64,000 nt of DNA from a bacterium (GTDB taxonomy: Bacteria; Electryoneota; RPQS01), in contig JADKHW010000053.1 of the NCBI GenBank assembly GCA_016721565.1, positions 1 to 64,000 on the forward strand, written 5' to 3'. Below the pieces are notes generated by a model. It was not told the origin of the DNA, did no database searches, and worked only from the letters and a program-made list of their open reading frames with translations. Every line of letters starts with the position of its first letter. Positions within the stretch are counted from its first letter, which is position 1. A program made the position numbers and the translations under genes. This document shows positions 37,370 through 47,669 of the stretch, in pieces.

Positions 37370-39316
37370 CTAGCGAATCGGAACGATATCAAGAATGACG
37401 GTGCGATTGTAGAATCGTTCCTCCGGCGAATCATTCTCAAATGGCGCCTTGTCAGGCATTTCGCCAAACTCAAATGATTGAATCTTTACGTGACGCTTGC
37501 CTGATTTAGCAAGTGCGGTATCAAGAATGCCGCGTGCTTCCATTGCGCGTTCGTGCGACAGAATTAGATTGTAGTCTGCTTCGCCAATGATGTCTGTGTA
37601 GCCGCGTACCACAACCGTGCTGCTATCTGAGATAAGCGGAGTCACGACTTCGGTAAGAAACTTTTCGTATGAAGCAACGGTCTGCGATTTGTCAAAATCA
37701 AACAGAATGCTGTAACGAATGGCTTCCTTGGGCGAGTCAGGTGTACGAGCCAGATGGAATGAACGCTCCATTCTCACGACCTTGCCACTCTTGGTTTGAC
37801 CCACCATGACGACCTTGTAGTCACCGCTGGGTTGATCGCCAAGAATAGTCTTACCTGCAATGGTTTCCCGATCAAGAGTATACGGTCCGTAGTTTTGCAC
37901 CTTACCCTGTTCATCTTTGATTTCAAGCGACCAAGACGTGAGCAGCTCTTTAGCTCCCGTCACATCAAATATGACGTGACTGTTCAGAGGATCCGGGTCA
38001 TCCGCGACGATCTGTACAGGTTTCATCATGTAATGCTCGTCACCACCGACTTGAATCATCATCTCAGGCGAGGTGCTTTCAATATCAACACGTTGGTCAC
38101 CCATACGAAGCAAATCAAGCTCCTTCGTCCCGCCGGGTTGTTCTGATGGAATCTTCGGCTTGTCCCGACCTTCTGTCGTAATTCTTGATCCTTCAATTCC
38201 AAAGACATCGACAAGATACTTCTTGACTGCTTCAGCTCTTGCCTTACCGTGCTCGGAACCCTTTTCAGATGCTCCGCTCAACGTAATCTTGGATCCAGTG
38301 CTTCTCGTCATGCGGTCTCCTACAATATTTAGAATATTGTAATACACCGCCATCTGTCGGCCTGAACGACCAGTCATGCTCGTAGGCTGGACTTCCTGCA
38401 ACTGTTCTTCTTCGAAGTTCTTGGCATCGTCTTTTGATAGTGCAACATAGCGCTTCGGAATCTCGGCCGATCCACCATCGAAGAAAACATAATTTCTCAA
38501 TGGGAATGATTCGCGTACACGAAGATCGATAACGATTGCCTCTGGTGCTTGCACCGTAAACTCAACTTCGCGTTCATAGACTTCGACTTCGCGTTGCGGA
38601 GCTGCTGCTGCACGTCCAACCTTTAGTACAAGTCCAACGCGTAGCGTGCTCACGGCCCAATTCTCCACGCTTCGTGGATCTTGTCCGAAGTAAGGGTGGA
38701 ATGAAACAAACGGTGCAAGATCAACCTGCGTGCGGTCATGCTGTGAGGAGAGCGAAATGTCGTAGCCCATCCCAATCTGACCTGAGACAACCGTTGAGCG
38801 AATGTCACTCCAGTCATCCTTTATCTCTGGCTGTCCTTTTACTTGATAGGTAAAAGTCTTGGCCATGTTGATTCCAATGCGCGGCCCGACAAACATGTGG
38901 AAACGGCCTGCAAAGGGAGCGATTCTTAAGCTCGGCTCGATTGAAATATAGCTGAGAGTAGTTTTCAAAGAAGCTGGGCAATCATCGCAAGGAAGCACGA
39001 TGTCATCCCACGAGCCGCGTCTATCATCATATCCTACATATAACATGCCGCCCCACACTTTGCTCGGGCGATATTCAATCCCTAACGCAATGTACGGCCC
39101 TACTCCAGAACCTTTGTGAAATGGCGCTGGACCAATTAACGTGTCATTTTGTAATTGTGCTGTACCGTTGTACCAATTGATATTTGCTCCAGCGGCTCCG
39201 CCAAACCACCAGGTTGGTCGCGGTCGAATTCCCTGCGCTGATACCAGCGCCGGGATTGAGAGCAACAAGCACGCGAACAGTACAAATCGGCGGACTAAAG
39301 AATGAATCTGAAACAT
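37370..39316 (-). CDS. OmpA-family outer-membrane protein with two OmpA domains, copy 2
   Basis: An intact 648-residue protein. Signal peptide (FVLFACLLLSIPALVSA), a barrel-like region to about residue 235 (PTWWFGGAAGANINWY, YIALGIEYRPSKVWGGMLYVG), a linker, then two OmpA-type domains: one at about 310-430 with HGKARAEAVKKYLVDVFGI, the other at about 530-648 with SILFDFDKSQT, VVVRGYTDIIGE and LSHERAMEARGI. OmpA domains bind peptidoglycan, so it should anchor the outer membrane to the wall. It lies 93 bases downstream of the ice-binding lipoprotein gene and is probably cotranscribed. A second, frame-broken copy lies at 8294-10231. Confidence 0.88.
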   Translation of the reverse strand: MFQIHSLVRRFVLFACLLLSIPALVSAQGIRPRPTWWFGGAAGANINWYNGTAQLQNDTLIGPAPFHKGSGVGPYIALGIEYRPSKVWGGMLYVGYDDRRGSWDDIVLPCDDCPASLKTTLSYISIEPSLRIAPFAGRFHMFVGPRIGINMAKTFTYQVKGQPEIKDDWSDIRSTVVSGQIGMGYDISLSSQHDRTQVDLAPFVSFHPYFGQDPRSVENWAVSTLRVGLVLKVGRAAAAPQREVEVYEREVEFTVQAPEAIVIDLRVRESFPLRNYVFFDGGSAEIPKRYVALSKDDAKNFEEEQLQEVQPTSMTGRSGRQMAVYYNILNIVGDRMTRSTGSKITLSGASEKGSEHGKARAEAVKKYLVDVFGIEGSRITTEGRDKPKIPSEQPGGTKELDLLRMGDQRVDIESTSPEMMIQVGGDEHYMMKPVQIVADDPDPLNSHVIFDVTGAKELLTSWSLEIKDEQGKVQNYGPYTLDRETIAGKTILGDQPSGDYKVVMVGQTKSGKVVRMERSFHLARTPDSPKEAIRYSILFDFDKSQTVASYEKFLTEVVTPLISDSSTVVVRGYTDIIGEADYNLILSHERAMEARGILDTALAKSGKRHVKIQSFEFGEMPDKAPFENDSPEERFYNRTVILDIVPIR

Positions 39317-39409
39317 AGTGACCTCTGTGAGAAATGGTCCATGAAATGGAATGGATGAGGGCCGACAAGCAGTAATGCTTACGCCGGCCCATCATGCCTT
39401 GCGTGCGTT

Positions 39410-42400
39410 TTAGCGCGCGGAATAGTTGCTGACAAACGCGCCAACTGCAGGCACGGTGATCGTATTGGAATCCAAAGAGACCGCAGCAATTCTCGTCAAT
39501 GCTCTGCCATCTAAGGTAGCTCCTGTTGTCAGCGTTATCGACTGGTCGGCTAAGATATTGCCCTTGAACACTGAGTTTGTTCCCAATGTAGCAGAACTGC
39601 CAACCTGCCAATAGATATTTCCTGCGCGCGCACCACCACTCAAGATCACTTGGCGGCCGCTCGTCGTCGTTAAAGTTGATGCAATCTGGAAGATCCAGAT
39701 TGCATTGCCGTCACCCTGAGCGTCAAGTGTCAAATCTCCAGAAGTAATCTCGAGCGAAGTGTTAGACTTGTAAAGACCAGGTGCCAGAGTTTGGCCACCG
39801 ATGTTACCCGAAATCGTGATTGGCGCAGTTGTTCGGCCAGCGGCATCATTGTATGCGGTGGTCAAATCAAGCTTTGCCTGAGCTGCTGCAGCGTCGCCTT
39901 CGTGCATCGAACCATTGACAACTCCCGGCGGAAATCCGGTCACCGCAGTGCCCGGGCTAACTCCAAGATCTCCATTAATCGTCGTAAGCGCAGTGTTAGT
40001 CACCGTGGAGCCTGCAAGAACACCATACTCCGAGGCTGCTCCAAGGTCTATGGACTCGAGGAATGCTTGCCCAGTTGTGAAACTGCAAACAAATTCATCA
40101 GCAAGGCGATTACCTGCAACGTCTTCAGCATCGTCAGAAATTCTGAACGTGTAGTTCGTGCTCGGTTCAAGATCACCATTCGGTTCGAACGTCAATTCAT
40201 GGCTAAATACAGAATAAGAAACTACTCCAAAGATCGGGGTTTCGTCGGGTGCTCTGAGTGAAAATGTTCCTGAGTTAACAGTTAGCGGGTCCATTGCTTC
40301 ACTGAAAGCAGCCGTAATCAAGGCGTTTACCGCAACTCCGGTAGCATTGCAGTCCGGTATAGTGGATAATACGGTCGGGGGAGTCAAGTCTGGCGACGCA
40401 CCGGTTGTGAACGTCCACACATAGTTGTTGTCCATTGCATTGCCTGCAAGGTCACGTACTCCGCTGGTAACCGTTGCCGTATATTCGGTAACTGCTGTCA
40501 ACTGACTCGAAGGATTGAACGTAGACGACTGGCCTGCGTAATTCACAGTTCCCGAAATACTCGTAGCACCTTGACGCAACGTCATGGTGAATCGTGTAAT
40601 CGAAAGCGGGTTCATTGCTTCGCTGAAGTTTGCGGAAACATTACCGTTTAACGATACGCCTGTAGCGTGGTCGAAAGGAATGGTTGCAACAATTGTCGGC
40701 GGCGTTATATCCGGTGTCGTGCCAGTCGTGAAACTCCAGATATAGCTATGTGCCATGGCATTGCCCGCGAGGTCGCGAACATTGTCCGTAATGGTCGCTG
40801 TATACTCTGTGCTTGCAGACAAATTTACTGCCGGATTGAAGAGTGCAGTCACCCCCGAATAAAAAACCGATCCGGCAACAACGGATGTCCCTAAACGCAA
40901 CACAAAATTCGATGTGGTGATTGTCAGCGGGTTCATTGCCTCGCTAAACGTTGCCGAGAGATTCGATCCAATCAGCACGCCAACCGCGTGATTGGCAGGC
41001 ACGGTCAAGATAACCGTCGGTGCGACAATATCAGTGGCCGATCCGGTTGTGAAACTCCACACATAATTTTCACCCATGCTGTTGCCTGCGAGGTCCTGGA
41101 CATCGGGCGAGATTGTTGCTGTGTACGCGGTGTTCGATGCGAGGTTATTGGTCGGATTGAAATTCGCGGTCACACCGGTGTACGAAACCGTTCCAGAGAT
41201 AGCCGTTGCTCCTTGTCGCAGCGTAAAGGTTGACGCTGTAATAGTTAACGGGTTCATCGATTCGCTAAACGTCGCCGCAAGGTTGCCGCCGATCAGTGCA
41301 CCGACTGCACCGTCAATTGGAATCGTTGAAATCACAATTGGCGAAGTTAGGTCTGGGGTGCTCCCGGTCGAAAATGCCCACACATAGTTATTGCTCATCG
41401 CATTCCCGGCCAAGTCGCGCACTCCAGTCGTAATCGTAACAGAATATGCGGTGCTTGGCGACAGTGCACTTGCGGGATCAAAACTCGCGGTCACGCCGCT
41501 GTAATGCACAGTTCCGGGAATCGACGTCGTCCCTTGGCGCATCATCATCGTTGTTGCAGATATTGACAAAGGGTCCAGCGCTTCGCTAAACGTCGCGTTG
41601 ATGTTGCCGTTGAGCGGCGCATCATTCGAGCCGTTAATCGGTGCCATTGCTGTCACGACAGGAGGAGAATCATCCGGGATCGTGCCACTTGTAAATGACC
41701 AAACGTAGTTGTTTGCCAAAGCATTGCCCGCAAGGTCACGAACTCCTGTTGTGAGCGTTGCAGTATAGACTGTGCTTGCAGCAAGATTATTCGTCGGATT
41801 AAAACTGGCAGTGACACCGGAGTAGTCAACAGTACCCGAAACCGAGTTTGCTCCTTGACGCAAAGTCATAGTAGCAGTCGTAATGGTCAACGGATCAATG
41901 GCCTCATTGAATGTTGCCGTGATGTTGCCATTCAGTGACGCGTTAATCGCATTGTTAATTGGCACGGTGGAGGTCACGATTGGGGCCGTGATGTCAACAG
42001 TAACTTCAGTCGTGAAACTCCAAACGTAGTCAACTGCTAACGAGTTGCCTGCAACATCCTTGGCACCTGTTGTAATCGTAGCAGTGTAAACTGAATTCAA
42101 GGACAAATTTGAAGTCGGATTGAATGTCGCTGTCACACCGCTGTAGGTAACGGTGCCGGAAATGATCAGTGCGCCGTCGTCAAGGCGTTGAGCCTTCGCT
42201 CACGATCATAGTCGCTGAATTGATTGTCCCAACATCCATTGCTTCACTGAACGTTGCCGTGATGTTAATCCCTTGCGGTACGTCAACCGCTTCATTCGCC
42301 GGAACCGTGGAAACCACGATTGGCCTTGTGGTATCGCAGGATGCGGTTATTCCCCCGTCGTCGTCAGCGCACCCAAGCATTCCTATGGCTGCGAATAACA

Positions 42401-42443
42401 CAAGCAACCAAACCTGTGCGAAAAGTCTCTTACTGTAAAACAT
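39410..42443 (-). CDS. Ig-like repeat lipoprotein with C-terminal ice-binding domain, copy 2 (one frameshift)
   Basis: About 1010 residues. The start MFYSKRLFAQVWLL leads into a lipoprotein signal (MLGCADDDGG). Seven Big_5-type repeats of about 106 residues follow, each opening near PP(I/T)V.STIP and closing in DLAGNAMxxxYVWSFTTG. The last 230 residues form a DUF3494 ice-binding domain (TTINGDLGVSPGTAVTGFPP, GLYKSNTSLEITSGDLTLD, SVFKGNILADQSITLTTGA). A single extra base near 42185 separates the first 90 residues; copy 1 lacks it at that point. The domain family includes ice-recrystallisation inhibitors and adhesins, and the repeats would hold it away from the cell surface. Downstream lies the OmpA gene. 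Confidence 0.88.
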
Positions 42444-42707
42444 TGTTGTTTCTTTCATTGGAAATTTGTCAAGAATAGCGCTACATGACATGCAGGTTCA
42501 TCGTTGCAGTTGAAAGCCCGTTGTGACAAGTCAACCAATGACTCTCATTGATGAGAAACTACTCTTTGGACATTCTATGTAAAGGGTAAAGCTCCGAAAG
42601 CCACGGCCGGCATGTACGAGCCTTGAACTCTTGGGACCCTATAGGGACTGATTCTAAACAGCGAATCATATGCGACAAATTTAAGTCAATTGATTAAGTC
42701 ATATGAA

Positions 42708-42723
42708 TTAGTCGTACGACTAA
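42708..42723. promoter_or_regulatory. TetR-type operator of the copy-2 ice-binding gene
   Basis: TTAGTCGTACGACTAA, a perfect 16-bp palindrome, 265 bases upstream of the start at 42443. The flanks match those of the TetR operator at 37074. The long leader between operator and start (42444-42707) holds no gene. Confidence 0.65.
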
Positions 42724-42840
42724 CATAGACTTTTATTGTTTGAATAGCGAGCGAAATTTCGAACTATTTTCTTAACTCATTGAAAATAAAGGCAAAAATA
42801 AATGAGATCAAGTCGATTCATAATCAAAAGCCACAAAAAA

Positions 42841-42862
42841 TGCTTGCCCTCTTGGGCAAGCA
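42841..42862 (-). terminator. intrinsic terminator, minus strand
   Basis: TGCTTGCCC-TCTT-GGGCAAGCA perfect 9-bp hairpin followed on the minus strand by TTTTTTG. No protein gene is visible between it and the next hairpin at 42982, so it may end a short untranslated RNA or be a second ssrA-type terminator. Confidence 0.65.
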
Positions 42863-42981
42863 CAGAAGCTCCTATTACAGATTCATTAGGACGAGCTGAT
42901 GGCTACAACTCAATGCATGGGGGCGCTACGACTATCCAACTGAATCAACAATTAAGCAAAAATGAGATCAAATAAAACAAG

Positions 42982-43015
42982 ACACCCTTACTAAGTTAAT
43001 ACTTAACAAGGGTGT
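42982..43015 (-). terminator. ssrA-type terminator hairpin, duplicated
   Basis: ACACCCTTACTAAG and CTTAACAAGGGTGT arms, lying five bases beyond the ssrA-like end at 43021 on the minus strand. Same structure as the true ssrA terminator (50672-50707) but with a different stem sequence. Confidence 0.7.
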
Positions 43016-43020
43016 AATAG

Positions 43021-43049
43021 TGGAGACGGCGAGAATCGAACCCGCGTCC
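43021..43049 (-). repeat. ssrA 3'-end repeat (att-like), 28 of 29 bases
   Basis: Matches the last 29 bases of the tmRNA gene (50711-50739) with one change (A for G at position 12). The match stops where the tmRNA continues with GAGAAGCGG, as expected for an integrase crossover segment. Same orientation as ssrA. Confidence 0.8.
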
Positions 43050-43100
43050 AATTTGCTAGTATCCAACGTAAAACATCAAAATACAGGAATTTACAATGAT

Positions 43101-43179
43101 TGTTGTGAATCAGAAACTTTATCTTAATTCAATACATAGCTTTCAGGTCAACACCCTTTAAGTACGTTTTCAGCACAGG
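43101..43179. repeat. approximately 80-bp island-end repeat, best copy
   Basis: TTGTGAATCAGAAACTTTATC to TACGTTTTCAGCACAGG, about 50 bases right of the ssrA repeat. Related copies are at 26216-26290 and 8032-8120. On the minus strand all three could be the end and 3' flank of a common lost gene. The rest of 43180-43285 shows no gene. Confidence 0.6.
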
Positions 43180-43285
43180 TGAATGTGGCGTTCTGCGCGG
43201 TACACTTCTCTATATTTCACCGTCATACTGCAGTGTAGTATCCCGATCTTTTTTTTCGCCAAATTCGCTGACAGAAAATAAACGG

Positions 43286-44194
43286 TCAGGCGTGCGAGTC
43301 AGAGCACTCTTTTTGCTCGATTTGAAGTGTGATGTGAGAAATGCCGAACTTATCGAGCAAGAGATGTTGCGCGGCGTGCAACGTAGACTCTGGATCACAT
43401 CCATTTCTTGGTACCAAGTGGGCCGTCAACATTGTTTCTCCGCTGCCGATTAACCAGACATGCAGGTCATGACACGACTCCACTTCGTCAAGGCTATTCA
43501 GGTCATTCCGCAGCTCCAGAAGATCAATATGGGGTGGGGCACCTTCTAAAAGGATATGAAAGGCACTCTTTAACAGTGTCCACGTGCTTACAAGGATAAG
43601 CAAACTTATTGCAATTGAGGCAATAACATCTGCGATGTACCATCCACCGAACCAAATCGCCACACCTGCAAGGATTGCACTTACCGACCCTGCAGCGTCG
43701 GCAACAAGATGCAGAAAGGCTGCCTTAACGTTCAGGTCATCGTGCTGATGCGCGTGGAGTACCCAAGCTGAGCCAAGATTCGCCAGCAAACCTGCTATGG
43801 CAACAGGGAGCATGACTCGCACATCCACGGACTGCGGATGCGAAAAGCGTTGCAGAGCCTCATAGACAATAAACCCTACAACACCCCAAAGCACTAGTCC
43901 GTTCAGAAGCCCAGACAAGACTTCGATTCGTCCATATCCATAAGTTCTCTTGCTGCTGGGTGGGCGCAGCATTGCATAGGAAGACCATAACGCAACTCCA
44001 AGGGCAGCAACATCGGAGAGCATGTGACCTGCATCTGCCAAGAGCGACAGTGATCCGCTAACCCATCCACCAATCACTTCAATGATCAAGAAAGCAGCAT
44101 TCAACCACAACGCCCACACCAAAGCACGCCGCCGATTGCTGTGATTGTCGGCGTGCTTTGGCTCAACTGAATGTAGAGAATGATCGTGATGCAT
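43286..44194 (-). CDS. cation diffusion facilitator (CzcD/ZitB-type) metal exporter
   Basis: 302 residues. A His-rich start (HHDHSLHSVEPKHADNH), six membrane helices with the metal-site motifs LLADAGHMLSDVAAL (helix II) and HLVADAAGSVSAILAG (helix V), and a C-terminal cytoplasmic domain with CHDLHVWLIGSGETMLTAHL. CDF proteins export Zn2+, Cd2+ or Co2+ from cytoplasm to periplasm in exchange for protons. It is the last gene of the efflux operon, 15 bases after the PII-like gene. Confidence 0.92.
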   Translation of the reverse strand: MHHDHSLHSVEPKHADNHSNRRRALVWALWLNAAFLIIEVIGGWVSGSLSLLADAGHMLSDVAALGVALWSSYAMLRPPSSKRTYGYGRIEVLSGLLNGLVLWGVVGFIVYEALQRFSHPQSVDVRVMLPVAIAGLLANLGSAWVLHAHQHDDLNVKAAFLHLVADAAGSVSAILAGVAIWFGGWYIADVIASIAISLLILVSTWTLLKSAFHILLEGAPPHIDLLELRNDLNSLDEVESCHDLHVWLIGSGETMLTAHLVPRNGCDPESTLHAAQHLLLDKFGISHITLQIEQKECSDSHA

Positions 44195-44209
44195 AATCCG
44201 TCAGATCAA

Positions 44210-44539
44210 CTAAATTGCCATCTCTCCACGTTCTCCCGTGCTGATTCGCACGGCAGTTTCGACGTTCAGTATGTAGATCTTTCCGTCTCCACGCAGCCCG
44301 GTGTGCGCGGATTTCTGAATTGTTGAAATGACTTCTTCGACTCTCCTTTCCACGCATGCTACTTCCAGCTTAACGTGCGGGACATAGTCCACGAGGCCCT
44401 CGGCGAGCGGCTTGGAGCCACCCCGCCCGTATCCTTTGCACTCCAGAACGGTCATTCCTGTCAGCCCCTCGACCTTATGCAGAGCAAGAATTGTCTCTGA
44501 GAGCTTGAGCGGTTTGATGTAGGCGATGATCAACTTCAT
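44210..44539 (-). CDS. PII-like protein of a metal-efflux operon
   Basis: 109 residues starting MKLIIAYIKPLKL. The PII fold is clear: KGYGRGGSKPLAEG at the T-loop base, HVKLEVACVERRVEEVISTI and GDGKIYILNVETAVRISTGE. The T-loop is short and lacks the RGAEY uridylylation Tyr region of GlnB/GlnK, so it is not a nitrogen regulator. A divergent PII group tied to heavy-metal RND pumps has been described and this gene sits between cusA-like and CDF genes, so it probably modulates efflux in response to a ligand. Confidence 0.85.
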   Translation of the reverse strand: MKLIIAYIKPLKLSETILALHKVEGLTGMTVLECKGYGRGGSKPLAEGLVDYVPHVKLEVACVERRVEEVISTIQKSAHTGLRGDGKIYILNVETAVRISTGERGEMAI

Positions 44540-44552
44540 ATCAGAATTCCTA

Positions 44553-47500
44553 TTAGTTGTTGTCAAGGGCATTTTCCGGATTGATTGCAAACCAACGATA
44601 AAGTGACGGGATAACTAGCAGCGTCAAAATTGTGGAAGTTACCAGGCCGCCGATTACAACTGTCGCAAGTGGTCTTTGTACTTCGCTGCCCGTACCATGC
44701 GAGAGCACCATCGGTACAAGCCCCAATGCAGCAGCCGAGGCTGTCATGAGCACTGGTCGCAAACGCAAGCACGCTCCGCGTACACACGTTTCCATCATGG
44801 GAATACCCTCTTGTAAGAGCTGATTGAGGTAGGTCACCAACACCATTCCATTGGCCAGAGCTATTCCGAACAAGGCGATGAATCCCACAGACGCCGGAAC
44901 GGACAAGTTTTGATTCGTCAGCCAAAGGCCGACGACACCACCCACAAGAGCAAGCGGAATGTTGAGCAAGATAAGGAAGCAGTTTTTCAATGATTTGAAT
45001 GTCGAAAAGAGCAAAAGGAACACGATAAGAAGCGTGATTGGAACGACAATCGCAAGTCGTTTGTTGGCTTCACGCTGTAGCTCAAACTGCCCACCCCAGA
45101 TTACCATATAACCTGGAGGAAGATTGACTTTCGAATTAATCATCTCTTCAGCATCCGTCACGAATGATCCAATATCTCGACCGCGCACATTGCACTGCAC
45201 GGCCACAAACTTCTGGTTGTTTTCGCGCGTAATCTGACGTGGGCCAGTGATTTCTTCCACTGTCGCTAGTTCTGAGAGCGGAATTTTCACACCTTGCGGC
45301 GAGGGAACAAGAATATTGGCAATAGCTTCTCGAGTGCCTCGACTATTCGGCTCATAACGTACCAGAATGTCCCAGCGCTTAATCCCTTCGAAAATTTGGC
45401 CTGCTTTCTCGCCACCAACCGCAGTGCGAATCACTTGCTGCACATCCTCAACGTTGATGCCATGACGGGCAATCGCACCTCGGTCAACACTTATGCGAAG
45501 CTGTGGAGAGCCCGAGACTTGGTCCTTTTGCACATCGGCTGCGCCCGGAACCTCACGAATAAGTTCTTCAACCTCGGCGGCTTTGGATTGTAAGACGGCC
45601 ATGTCTGGACCAAAAATCTTGATAGCAAGCTCAGCCCTTGTCCCGGTGACCAATTCGTCCACAGCGGCGGCAATCGGCTGCGTAAAATTAAACTGTACGC
45701 CGGGGAAGTTCTCGAATGCCTCACTCATCATGTAGTACAGATCTTCAGGAGTTTTGGCAGAGGTCCATTCGTCTTGCGGCTTAAGGGCGACGAATGATTC
45801 GGCACTATTGACTGGATCTGCATGCGCACCAACTTCACCACGCCCAACGCGTGAAACGACACGTGTGACTTCAGGAAAACGGCTCATGAGGCGCTTCTCA
45901 AATCGGGTCATGGTTTCGCTTGCCTCTTCCAGCGAAATGGATGGTGCCATCGTGGAGCGCACGAGCAAGTCGCCTTCGTTCAGCTTCGGCACAAATTCAG
46001 AACCCAATCTTGTTGATACAAGGCCGCCCACAACGAGCAAGAATGCAGCCAAACCGATTGCAAATAGCGGCTGTCTGACAAAGAAACTCACAACAGGCTT
46101 ATAGGCGCCAATCAGCCAGCGGACAACGATGAATTCTTGATGCTCAGATTGTTCCCTCTTGGGGCGTCGCATCAACAGAAAGCTTAGCACAGGTGCCAGC
46201 AGCAGCGAAAAGATGAGCGATCCAAACATTGCAACTGCCATTGTCTGAGCGAGTGGGCGAAAGGTCTTGCCTTCTGCCCCTTGCAACGTGAACAGCGGTA
46301 AGAAAACAATGACGATAATCAAGAGAGAAAAGGCAATCGGTTTTGCGACTTCCGAACATGCGCGTGCAATGACGTGAATCACTGGCTCGGAACGATCGCC
46401 ATGCCTGAGCATTCGATCCACATTCTCCACCATCACAACCGAGCCATCCACAAGAAGTCCAAGTGCAATCGCTAGACCGCCTAAGGACATTAGATTCGCG
46501 GAAAGTCCAAGGTAGTTCATCATCAAAAAAGCGAACGCCAGCGAAAACGGAATAGCCAGCAATACGACTAAGCTTGGCCGTATTCCCCCCAGTAGCAAGA
46601 GCTGAATAATTACGATCAAAATGATTGCATCGCGTAGCGCGTCCACGACGGTGTGCACACATTTGGAGACGAGAGTTGCTTGGTCATAATAGGGCACGAC
46701 TTTTATTCCCGGTGGAAGAATCTTGTTGATTGCTTCCATCCGCACTTTAACATCGTGGATTACTGTTGAAGTATTCATCCCGATAAGTTTCAGAATCATA
46801 CCAACAACAGCTTCACCTTCACCATTCATCGTAGCCAGACCGCGCCGAATTTCGCCTCCTGTCTTGATGTCGGCTACTTGGCTAAGGTAGATTGGCGTGC
46901 CATCCTCGGCCTTGAGCACAATGCTCTCGAGGTCTTGGATGTTTTCAGCGAGTCCAACGGAGCGCACGATGTACTCTTCAGCGTTCTTGACGATAAACTC
47001 CGCGCCGACATTGGAATTGTTGGCTTTGATCGCGTCAACAACATCTTGCAATGACAGGTCATACCTCAAAAGATCGAGCGGTCTGATCTCCACTTGAAAT
47101 TGTTTGACGTCGCCGCCAAGTGAGAGTACTTCTGTGACACCGGTAACCGTTTGCAAATTGAATTTGATGATCCAATCTTGAATCTCACGCATCTCCTGTG
47201 GGGTGCGCTGCCTACTTTCATCTTCCAACGTGTAGAAGAGAATCTGTCCCAGACCGGTCGCAATTGGACCCATTTCTGGCTCGCCGGCCGCGGATCTCTT
47301 CTCGTGCGGCTTGGAGACGTTCATTTACAAGCTGCCGGGCAAAATAGATATCTGTCCCGTCTTCAAAATAGATATTGACTACTGACAGGCCAAAATTTGA
47401 AACCGAGCGGATATGTTGCAGATTCGGCAAGCCGTTCATTGCGACTTCAACCGGATAGGTCACGTACTTTTCAACTTCTTCGGGAGCTAATCCTTCTGTC

Positions 47501-47652
47501 TCGGTAAACACTTGTACAAGTACAGGCGTTACATCCGGGAAAGCGTCCACAGGTAAACTTCGATAGCTAATCAGTCCGGCAATGAGCAGGATACTACCCA
47601 TCACCAACGTTAACATTCTATTGCGGAGGACGAATTCGATAAGACTATGCAT
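44553..47652 (-). CDS. heavy-metal efflux RND transporter CusA/CzcA family (one frameshift)
   Basis: About 1033 residues in two frames joined near 47290. The first 125 residues (VDAFPDVTPVLVQVFTE, YFEDGTDIYFARQLVNERL) start at 47652. The rest continues with MGPIATGLGQILFY. Twelve helices are expected. Helix IV reads GGLAIALGLLVDGSVVMVEN, which lacks the first Asp of the CzcA DFGxxxDG motif and so is nearer to other HME-RND branches. The pump exports metal from periplasm or cytoplasm across the outer membrane with the adaptor and TolC genes just upstream. Substrate (Cu+, Zn2+ or other) cannot be fixed from sequence. Confidence 0.9.
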
Positions 47653-47669
47653 TGTTCTCTCGTCTCCGG

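Noticed and set aside
39410..42136. Retron or diversity-generating element in the repeat-rich surface gene
   Set aside because: No reverse transcriptase or template/variable repeat pair is present. Divergence between copies is mostly silent and on both strands, which does not fit adenine mutagenesis.
42901..42950. Second tmRNA fragment (GGGGCGCTACGAC) upstream of copy 2
   Set aside because: Only about 9 bases match the tmRNA internal region, not enough beyond chance.
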